Assembly: GCF_002356295.1 (NCBI RefSeq)
Contig: NZ_AP018042.1
Coordinates: forward strand, 3,318,361 to 3,382,360
Origin: Labilibaculum antarcticum
GTDB taxonomy: Bacteria; Bacteroidota; Bacteroidia; Bacteroidales; Marinifilaceae
DNA: 64,000 nucleotides
Direction: 5' to 3'
The stretch's first letter is position 1; each line of letters opens with the position of its first letter. This document shows positions 1 through 7,651 of the stretch, in pieces. The notes below the pieces were generated by a model. The model had not been told where the DNA came from. It saw nothing but the letters and a program-made list of their open reading frames with translations, and ran no database searches. The position numbers were made by a program, and so were the translations under genes.

Positions 1-24
1 CAAATATCTTAACTATTTCAATTT

Positions 25-363
25 TTATCCAACATTGGATAAAAAACTTAATGCTAATCCTGTTCCCAGGATCAAAATAATTACAAATAGTAAAAATGAT
101 ATAACTGCAAGTAAAAGTCCGATAAATGCACAGGTTTTACCCGTGTTGACATTATTTAAAGAGCTTGAGGTATACAAATTGGGTGTTTCTTCATATAATT
201 TAATGGCTTGCTTTGATAGAATTAAAGCAATGATCGCCAATATTAAACTAATAATTCCAGCAAAGCAGAATAGAAAAATTGAGAGAATGCCAAGCACCAA
301 AATGGTTGATGAGTTTGGGAGTACTTGTCGTTTATTATCGGAAGTTTGGTCTGAATTTTCCAT
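25..363 (-). CDS. small two-helix membrane protein, CCC-motif/DUF4190-like
   Basis: This 112-residue protein has a polar N-terminus of about 20 residues and then two hydrophobic segments (about 21-49 and 75-107) separated by a polar loop. The first segment is rich in Ile/Leu with a Cys-Phe-Ala-Gly turn, and the second follows an NTGKTCAFIG motif. That layout resembles the small DUF4190-type or CCC-motif membrane proteins of Bacteroidota, whose function is unknown. It lies only 7 bases downstream of the DUF2752 gene on the same strand, so the two are probably co-transcribed. The family call is from pattern memory; an inner-membrane location is the safer statement. Confidence 0.6.
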   Translation of the reverse strand: MENSDQTSDNKRQVLPNSSTILVLGILSIFLFCFAGIISLILAIIALILSKQAIKLYEETPNLYTSSSLNNVNTGKTCAFIGLLLAVISFLLFVIILILGTGLALSFLSNVG

Positions 364-370
364 CCTGATT

Positions 371-676
371 TTATAATAGTGAACTAATTTTATAAATGTA
401 CGAGCTAAGTATTAAAAGTGCTGATAGAGAGAAAAGATATTTAAGAACGATTGTTGCCCAAGAAAAATGGAATTTTAGATGTAGAAGTAATAGACTAAAC
501 AAGCTTATCATTGGAAGCAGGGCAGGATATAAGAGTATTGATGCCAAGAGGTCACCTTTGAGAAGTGCAAGCAAAGAGCTTTGCAGTCCACATCCGGGAC
601 ATGCGATTCCAAAATGTTCTTGAAAAGAACAAGTTGCTAAATGGTTTTCGAGCCAGTTTATTAGATTCTGCCACAT
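371..676 (-). CDS. DUF2752 domain membrane protein
   Basis: This 101-residue protein carries the motif ACPGCGLQ near residue 27, followed by two hydrophobic helices (about 43-66 and 74-98). The Cys-Pro-x-Cys-Gly motif next to a helical membrane region is the hallmark of DUF2752, a family of small membrane proteins with no firmly established function. In Bacteroidota it is often encoded beside a CCC-motif membrane protein, as here, which suggests a shared membrane complex. The 7-base spacing to the next gene supports an operon. Confidence 0.75.
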   Translation of the reverse strand: MWQNLINWLENHLATCSFQEHFGIACPGCGLQSSLLALLKGDLLASILLYPALLPMISLFSLLLLHLKFHFSWATIVLKYLFSLSALLILSSYIYKISSLL

Positions 677-724
677 ACGATTTAATATCTTTTACCAATT
701 TATAAAAACAATGGCGTAAAAAAA

Positions 725-748
725 AAGCCGATGTGAAAACATCGGCTT
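725..748 (-). terminator. intrinsic terminator of acnB
   Basis: The arms agccgatg (726-733) and catcggct (740-747) form a hairpin with a TGAAAA loop. On the minus strand it is followed by a run of about 10 U residues, the complement of the A-run just before 727. It sits 20 bases past the aconitase stop codon. Confidence 0.9.
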
Positions 749-768
749 CTACTATTTGATTTTATAAA

Positions 769-3321
769 TTACAAATCTCTACGCTGATACAAAGCATCCT
801 CCATATCCATTTCGTCGAACTGCATATATTTGTATATTGTCTTTTCGTGAGCTTGGATCTTCTCTTTGTAGATCTCTATATACACCGCAGGAGTAGGTAA
901 TTTCCCCAGGACTGAAACAACAGCACCAAGCTCAGCAGATCCCAAGTAAACTTGAGCTCCTGTACCCATACGGTTGTTGAAGTTACGAGTTGAAGTGGAG
1001 TAAACGTTTACCTTATCCGGAACACGTAGTTGGTTCCCCATACATAGTGAACATCCAGGAGTTTCGATACGAACACCTAATTGAGAGAAAGTAGCAAAAG
1101 TCGCTTCTTCTTTCAATACGGCCTGATCCATACGAGTTGGAGGTGCAATATAAGTTCTTACTTTATCGGATGGAGTTAAACCATTCCAAATTTTTTCACA
1201 AGCACGGAAGTGACCAATATTCGTCATACATGATCCGATAAATACATCCTGAATCTCAGTATTCTGAACATCAGAAAGTAATTTTACATCATCCGGATCG
1301 TTAGGACAACAAAGAATCGGTTCGTGAATCTCTGAAAGATCAATTTCGATAGTTGCGGCATATTCAGCATTCTCATCTCTTGAAAGCAACACTGGTTTAG
1401 CCAACCATTCGTTACAAGCATCAATACGATTCTGAATTGTTTTAGCATCATCGTAACCCATCTTGATCATAGATTCCATCAAGGCAACGTTAGACTTTAC
1501 GTACTCGATAACACTTTCTTCTGACAACTTAATACAACCTGCGGCAGCAGAACGCTCAGCAGTTGCATCAGTTAATTCAAAAGCTTGTTCAACAGTAATG
1601 TCATCAAGACCTTCCATCTCGATGATTTTACCGCTGAATATATTGATTTTGTTTTTCTTAGGAACAGTTAATTGTCCGTTTTGAATCGCAAAATATGGAA
1701 TAGCGTTCACAGCATCACGCAAAGTGATACCTGTTCTAAGCTTACCTTTAAATTTAATTAATACAGATTCCGGCATATCCAACGGCATGAAACCTAGAGC
1801 ACCAGCAAAAGCAACCAATCCGGAACCAGCAGGGAAAGAAATACCCAATGGAAAACGGGTATGTGAGTCACCACCTGTACCCACAGTATCAGGAACCAAT
1901 AAACGGTTCAACCAGGAGTGAATTACACCATCGCCTTGCTTCAAAGGCACACCTTTACGCTCAGATATGAACTTAGGCATACTTTTATGCATTGCCACGT
2001 CTGTTGCTTTAGGATAAGCCGCAGTATGACAGAAAGATTGCATGAACATTGGTGCTTCGAACTTTAAACATGCCAATTCTTTAATCTCATCACGAGTCAT
2101 AGGACCAGTAGTATCTTGAGATCCAACAGTTGTCATTTTAGGAGCACATGATGTTCCGGGCAATACGCCTTCAACACCACAAGCTTTACCAACCATCTTC
2201 TGAGCCAATGTATATCCTTGGTTAGGCTTTGGCTGTGGGTTATTTGCAACAGCAAAAATAGCTGTAGCAGGCATTCCTAATAAAGCACGTGATTTCTCAG
2301 TTAATGCTTTTCCAATGATCAAAGGAATACGGCCACCGGCACGGTACTCATCTGTTAAAGTATCAGGTGCTAATGAATAAGTACATACGACTTTACCATT
2401 GCGGGTAATTTCACCTTTTTTGTTGTTGATGATGATTTCGTCGCCTGTGTTAAGAGCTGAAACATCAGTAATAATAGGCAGTCCGCCAGAATCTTGAGTA
2501 GTATTGTAGAAAATTGGAGCAATAGCACCACCAATAACTACGCCAGCAGTTCGCTTGTTGGGAACTGCAGGAATATCTTCACCAATGTGCCATAGTAATG
2601 AGTTGGCAGCTGATTTACGAGAGGATCCGGTACCAACAACATCACCAACAAAGGCAACTTTGTGACCTTCTTTTCTCCAGCCAGCGATAGTTTCGATGCC
2701 ATCTTCGAAACGACCGGCGCCCATAGCTAAAGCATGCAATGGAATATCAGGACGTGTAAATGCCTGAGAAGCAGGAGAGAAGTCATCAGTATTGATCTCA
2801 CCTTCCACCTTATAAACTTTCAATTTGATTTCTTCCGGCAATTCAGCTCGCTTAGTAAACCAGTCAGCGTTTGCCCAAGATTCAATTACACTTTTAGCAG
2901 CAATATTGTCTTTTGCCAGATCTGCTATTATCTGGAAAGAATCATAAACAAGAACAATACCTTTAAGGGCTTCGGCAGCCTCGGCAGCTATAACTTCATC
3001 TTTTAATGCTTCAACCAAAACGGTTACATTGTAACCACCCATCATAGTTCCCAAAATTTGAATTGCTTCAGATTTTGTGATGATTGGAGAACTCAATTCG
3101 CCTGTTAAAATTTGGCCTAGAAATTCTGCTTTAACTTTTGTTGAATCATCAACGCCGGGAGCGATTCTTTCTTTGAATAAATGCAATAAGAAATCCTCTT
3201 TTCCTTGAATGGGATTTTGCAATAATCCGCAAAGTTCTGCAGTTTGTTCTGCATTTAATGGCAAAGCCGGGATACCTTTAGTAGCACGGGATGCTTCGTG
3301 TTTTAGATATTGTTCTAACAT
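769..3321 (-). CDS. acnB: aconitate hydratase B (bifunctional aconitase / 2-methylisocitrate dehydratase)
   Basis: At 850 residues this is close to the E. coli enzyme (865). Aconitase B interconverts citrate and isocitrate through a [4Fe-4S] cluster in the TCA cycle. The three cluster ligands are visible: C698 in GSCMTN, and C757 and C760 in GCSLCMGN. They keep the same spacing as C710, C769 and C772 of E. coli AcnB, shifted by 12. The order is a helical HEAT-like N-terminal domain (about 1-160), a swivel domain carrying GSSRKSAANSL (about 165-370), and then the three-part catalytic core, which is the B-type order rather than the A-type. It is apparently transcribed alone, with its own promoter, a 5'-terminal hairpin and a terminator. 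Confidence 0.96.
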   Translation of the reverse strand: MLEQYLKHEASRATKGIPALPLNAEQTAELCGLLQNPIQGKEDFLLHLFKERIAPGVDDSTKVKAEFLGQILTGELSSPIITKSEAIQILGTMMGGYNVTVLVEALKDEVIAAEAAEALKGIVLVYDSFQIIADLAKDNIAAKSVIESWANADWFTKRAELPEEIKLKVYKVEGEINTDDFSPASQAFTRPDIPLHALAMGAGRFEDGIETIAGWRKEGHKVAFVGDVVGTGSSRKSAANSLLWHIGEDIPAVPNKRTAGVVIGGAIAPIFYNTTQDSGGLPIITDVSALNTGDEIIINNKKGEITRNGKVVCTYSLAPDTLTDEYRAGGRIPLIIGKALTEKSRALLGMPATAIFAVANNPQPKPNQGYTLAQKMVGKACGVEGVLPGTSCAPKMTTVGSQDTTGPMTRDEIKELACLKFEAPMFMQSFCHTAAYPKATDVAMHKSMPKFISERKGVPLKQGDGVIHSWLNRLLVPDTVGTGGDSHTRFPLGISFPAGSGLVAFAGALGFMPLDMPESVLIKFKGKLRTGITLRDAVNAIPYFAIQNGQLTVPKKNKINIFSGKIIEMEGLDDITVEQAFELTDATAERSAAAGCIKLSEESVIEYVKSNVALMESMIKMGYDDAKTIQNRIDACNEWLAKPVLLSRDENAEYAATIEIDLSEIHEPILCCPNDPDDVKLLSDVQNTEIQDVFIGSCMTNIGHFRACEKIWNGLTPSDKVRTYIAPPTRMDQAVLKEEATFATFSQLGVRIETPGCSLCMGNQLRVPDKVNVYSTSTRNFNNRMGTGAQVYLGSAELGAVVSVLGKLPTPAVYIEIYKEKIQAHEKTIYKYMQFDEMDMEDALYQRRDL

Positions 3322-3367
3322 CTTTTTTTTTTAGGTCTTGTTGTGTAAGTGTGAAAGCGATAAAAAA

Positions 3368-3404
3368 AATAGAGAATAAATTCTCTATTGACAAGGCAAA
3401 CATA
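3368..3404 (-). promoter_or_regulatory. acnB promoter -7 box and 5'-terminal leader hairpin
   Basis: On the minus strand TATGTTTG (3404-3397) matches the Bacteroidota -7 consensus TAnnTTTG, placing the transcript start near 3390. Directly after it, aatagagaat and attctctatt (10 base pairs, 3368-3389) form a hairpin followed by eight U residues. The leader therefore begins with a terminator-like stem-loop about 45 bases before the acnB start codon. No good -33 TTG is visible. The promoter is a consensus match; attenuation or mRNA stabilisation is inference. Confidence 0.55.
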
Positions 3405-3461
3405 TGGTTTTTCTGATTACACGGTTCAGAAAAAAATGTGTTTTAGATCATGTTATCGCAT

Positions 3462-3490
3462 AAAAAAAGCCCCCCAAATGGAGAGCTTTA
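3462..3490 (-). terminator. intrinsic terminator of gapA
   Basis: Read on the minus strand, aaagctctcc pairs with ggggggcttt (with some G-U pairs) around an ATTTG loop, followed by a U-run. It lies 22 bases after the GAPDH stop codon. Confidence 0.8.
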
Positions 3491-3511
3491 AATTTTATAT
3501 CTAAATAAGGA

Positions 3512-4531
<1,020 letters not shown>

Positions 4532-4561
4532 TTAATTTATAAACCCTTTGTTTCTCAACGG

Positions 4562-4569
4562 CAAAAGTA
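4562..4569 (-). promoter_or_regulatory. gapA promoter -7 box
   Basis: The minus strand reads TACTTTTG, an exact TAnnTTTG match, 43 bases upstream of the gapA start codon. I see no convincing TTG at 19-21 bases further upstream, so only the -7 element is claimed. Confidence 0.5.
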
Positions 4570-4703
4570 TGTATTTTAAAAATGTTTTATGTAGAAAAAC
4601 TAAAATAAATAAATTATTTATTTTCGGGTTAAATAAGGGGTAATTGTAGGCAGATGAATTGTTTGGGTGGTATTAAAACGATTGCAATTTAAAAGTGTAG
4701 TGC

Positions 4704-4734
4704 AAAAAAAAAATCTCGATACTTGAGATTTTTT
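4704..4734 (-). terminator. terminator behind the small lipoprotein gene
   Basis: The arms aaaaaatctc (708-717 of this kilobase) and gagatttttt (725-734) enclose a 7-base loop. On the minus strand a U-run follows. It ends transcription 8 bases past the 42-codon lipoprotein gene, which supports that gene being real and transcribed separately from gapA. Confidence 0.8.
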
Positions 4735-4741
4735 AATTGAT

Positions 4742-4870
4742 TTAAACCGTTTTGCTTGTACAGCTTGTATTTGTTTTTGTATAAGCAGGACATCTTTTAT
4801 CAACTGCGCACGATGTTGAGATTATTCCAAGAAGGAACATTATTGCCAATGCGTAAAGTGTTTTTTTCAT
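4742..4870 (-). CDS. 42-residue lipoprotein
   Basis: This short reading frame encodes a textbook lipoprotein signal: MKK, a hydrophobic core (LYALAIMFLLGIIS) and the lipobox STSC, with the acylated Cys at 21. The mature part is only about 22 residues, with a CPAY motif and a further Cys (37). An intrinsic terminator begins 8 bases after the TAA stop. It should be exported and anchored by signal peptidase II. Similar tiny lipoproteins with a Cys-Pro-Ala-Tyr tail occur in Bacteroidota as far as I recall, without known function. It lies upstream of gapA on the same strand but is separated from it by the terminator. Confidence 0.75.
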   Translation of the reverse strand: MKKTLYALAIMFLLGIISTSCAVDKRCPAYTKTNTSCTSKTV

Positions 4871-5004
4871 AGGTCCTAAAATTAAAGGTCAGATATGTTT
4901 GATTTTTAAATTTTGCAAAAGATATAAAAAAATGTTGTAAATCTACAAATAGTAAATATTTGTGTTTTGTTAAATTTATACTGTCTTTTATACCTTGTCT
5001 GTCT

Positions 5005-5012
5005 TATTTTTG
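5005..5012 (+). promoter_or_regulatory. -7 box upstream of the Omp85-family gene
   Basis: TATTTTTG matches TAnnTTTG exactly, 24 bases before the ATG at 5037. No correctly spaced TTG is seen, so this is a partial promoter call. Confidence 0.4.
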
Positions 5013-5036
5013 TTTGGAAGATATCAAATTTAATTA

Positions 5037-6776
5037 ATGAAAAAACTATTACTGACTTTATTGATCATGTTGAGTTTACTCACTTTTGGCTTTTGTCAAG
5101 AGCGGTTTTTTCTTCTGAAAATAGTTGAACGTATTGAAAATGTTGAGTTGTATGAGATTGTGTCAAGCGGGAAAGAGAAGTTTGCAACAAAGGAATTGGC
5201 TTTTGTTCGACTTAAAAATAAAATTTCGAAATTGAAACAAAATGGGTATTTGGAGGCCAGTGTTGATTCAATTTCATTTGCTTGCGATACTATTATTGCC
5301 GAAATTCATCGAGGTGAGGGATATGAATGGACCGAAATTAAATTTACAGGAATTAATAATTTGGATCTACCTGCCTTTGGTTTACGATCATTAAAAAAAA
5401 GAAAATTTACTAATTTTTCTGATTTGGAAAATCTGCAAACTAAAGTTTTGAATTCCTTAGGTGATAATGGATATCCTTTTGCACAATTGGAAATATCAGA
5501 AATAAGTATTTCTGAAAATAAGGTAAGAGGTGAATGGGAGATTAAACCAAACAATCTTATTCGGTGGGATAGTATTGTTTTAAAAGGTACTTCGAACATA
5601 AAGCCTAAGTTTTTGCAAAGATATTTGGGGATTCATCCAAATGGGAAATATCAGGAAAGTAGCATCGAATCGATATCTGACAAGATTCAGAACTTGGCTT
5701 TTGCGAAAGAAATTAAAGCTTCTGAGATTGAATTTAGTCGTGGGAAAGCAAGAGTTTATGCATATCTGGAAAAGGAAACGGCTAATCAGTTTGATGGAAT
5801 AATTGGATTTCAGACCAACAAGGACAATAAAAAGCTTGAATTAACGGGAGAGGTAAAGTTGGCTTTGGAAAATACCTTTTCAGCAGGAGAGAGTATTCGT
5901 TTCAATTGGCAGAAATACGAAGAGAGCAGTCAGAATTTGTCTTTGGGAATGGTTTATCCCTATTTGTTTTCTTCAAGTTTGGGTATCGATTTTGGTTTTA
6001 ATATTCAGAAAAAAGATTCAGCTTATTTAAGCACTGCAATTGATATGGGAATAAGATTTTCTCAATCAGGTAAAAATTTCAGTAAATTATTTTTTAAAAT
6101 AAATTCGTCAGCACTGCTTACAACCAATCATTTGGCAAGTGCTTCGGTTCTCCCAGATTATGCCGATGTAAAATCATATTTGTATGGATTTGCTTACCAT
6201 TTTGAAAATTTGGATTATTTTTTCAATCCTAAAAGAGGCTGGGATCTTAACTTTTCTGTTGCTGCAGGAACTCACAAAACAAAAAAGAATGCCAATATTC
6301 CTGATGAATTATACAATGATATAAATTTATCCGGCAACCTATTAGATGCACAATGGATGCTTGAATACAATATTCCCATTAGAGATAAAGTTAGTTTCCG
6401 ATTAAGAAATAGGGGAGGAATAAAAGATTCTAAGAATTTATTTCAAAATGATCTTTTTAAACTGGGAGGATTGAATTCTCTCAGAGGATTTAATGAAGAC
6501 TCATTTAGAGCTTCAAAATATTCTGTTATCACTACGGAATTGAGATTTATACCTCAACAGAATTCAAGCTTTTATTTGTTTTGGGATGGAGCTTATTACA
6601 GCAATAATTACCTGACGGATAAAACTGAAGATTATCCTTGGGGAATAGGCTTTGGTTTAAATTTTGCAACAAAATCGGGGATTTTCACATTAAATTATGC
6701 TATAGGCAAGCAACAAAATACGAATCTTGATTTTCAGCAAGCTAAAATTCATTTCGGATTTGTTAGTCGTTTCTAA
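5037..6776 (+). CDS. BamA/TamA (Omp85) family outer membrane protein
   Basis: This 579-residue protein has a signal peptide (about 1-20), two or three POTRA-like repeats (about 40-250; one segment has the typical NxLGDNGYPFAQLEI helix-strand) and a C-terminal beta-barrel of about 320 residues ending in FGFVSRF. An LGGLNSLRGFNEDSF segment is the conserved RGF motif of the inward loop in Omp85 proteins, so the barrel fold is well supported. It is shorter than BamA (about 800 residues or more) and lacks the lipobox of TamL, so it is an accessory Omp85 protein. Substrate unknown; apparently monocistronic. Confidence 0.85.
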   Translation: MKKLLLTLLIMLSLLTFGFCQERFFLLKIVERIENVELYEIVSSGKEKFATKELAFVRLKNKISKLKQNGYLEASVDSISFACDTIIAEIHRGEGYEWTEIKFTGINNLDLPAFGLRSLKKRKFTNFSDLENLQTKVLNSLGDNGYPFAQLEISEISISENKVRGEWEIKPNNLIRWDSIVLKGTSNIKPKFLQRYLGIHPNGKYQESSIESISDKIQNLAFAKEIKASEIEFSRGKARVYAYLEKETANQFDGIIGFQTNKDNKKLELTGEVKLALENTFSAGESIRFNWQKYEESSQNLSLGMVYPYLFSSSLGIDFGFNIQKKDSAYLSTAIDMGIRFSQSGKNFSKLFFKINSSALLTTNHLASASVLPDYADVKSYLYGFAYHFENLDYFFNPKRGWDLNFSVAAGTHKTKKNANIPDELYNDINLSGNLLDAQWMLEYNIPIRDKVSFRLRNRGGIKDSKNLFQNDLFKLGGLNSLRGFNEDSFRASKYSVITTELRFIPQQNSSFYLFWDGAYYSNNYLTDKTEDYPWGIGFGLNFATKSGIFTLNYAIGKQQNTNLDFQQAKIHFGFVSRF

Positions 6777-6786
6777 TCGATACGCG

Positions 6787-7347
6787 CTATGCTTTGCTGT
6801 TTGTTTTAACCAAAAAGTAATAAGTAATCAGGATTGAAATTCCGGTAATACAAGAGGCTATTACAATTGGCAATTGTCCCTCCAATAAAAGATTTGTTAA
6901 AAAAATAATTATAAGAGCAATTACGATTCCAATAGGGAATGATTTTAATATGTATTTAAAATTTGATTTTGAGGTTTCAATCGCAAGGTTTTCTAGTTGT
7001 TCAACATTAACTTCAAATTGTTCTATTGCCTTTGAAAAGGCATTGATTTCTTCGTTAAAAAAATTATTTTCCTCTTGGGATATGAAAAATAAGAAGGAGC
7101 TAAACTGGTAATTAGCATAAACATTGTAATCCAATCTTTCCTTTTTTACAATTTCGATTTCAACAAAAGTTTTCCATTTAATTGGATTAAGAGAAAGAAG
7201 ATTGCCCATAATACTTCCTCTGCAAAAAGTCATGCCTTGCACATTTGCATCTATAAGCGTATACCCTCGGACTTCATAGAATTTTATGATATCCGAAACA
7301 AGCAGCTTTTTATTCCGTTTTATATTGAAGCCAATTAGCTTTTTCAT
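6787..7347 (-). CDS. hypothetical protein with two C-terminal membrane helices
   Basis: I do not recognise this 186-residue protein. Residues 1-130 are soluble, basic at the start, with a predicted mixed alpha/beta character. Residues about 139-158 and 161-181 form two hydrophobic helices with a short LEGQLP turn, ending in a short basic tail. There is no signal peptide, so the soluble part should face the cytoplasm. It stands alone, convergent with the Omp85 gene (10 bases between the stop codons). Codon usage looks like the neighbourhood. Confidence 0.6.
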   Translation of the reverse strand: MKKLIGFNIKRNKKLLVSDIIKFYEVRGYTLIDANVQGMTFCRGSIMGNLLSLNPIKWKTFVEIEIVKKERLDYNVYANYQFSSFLFFISQEENNFFNEEINAFSKAIEQFEVNVEQLENLAIETSKSNFKYILKSFPIGIVIALIIIFLTNLLLEGQLPIVIASCITGISILITYYFLVKTNSKA

Positions 7348-7651
7348 GAAAGGAAATTATGTATTTCAAATGTATTAAAAAAATAGAGATACACCAATTT
7401 TATCAGGTTAAACAGTAGCTGTGGCAACATGTTGTTTTCGAATAGAATGACAGTTTTTTTTGTTGCGTGATGAATTTTCGTGATCGAGGCAATTGGTGTT
7501 TTTTGTTTAAACTATTGAAATATTGCAGTTTACAATAATAGATGTGGTGCTGTTAAGATTAAAAAGAAAGTGGCGTTTTTTTATAACTCAAAGCCTATAA
7601 GTTGAGTATATATACTATCGTTGTGGCCATTTTACTAATGTAATTCTCCCT
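7348..7651. other. 304-base intergenic region between divergent genes
   Basis: This AT-rich spacer separates a minus-strand hypothetical gene from the plus-strand hybrid kinase. It contains a short inverted repeat (actcaa ... ttgagt, about 7585-7606) and a TATCGTTG box about 38 bases before the kinase start, one mismatch from the -7 consensus. I see no small gene or structured RNA. Confidence 0.4.

Noticed and set aside
4618-4803. 61-codon minus-strand frame
   Set aside because: It overlaps the well-supported 42-codon lipoprotein gene in another frame and runs through that gene's terminator.
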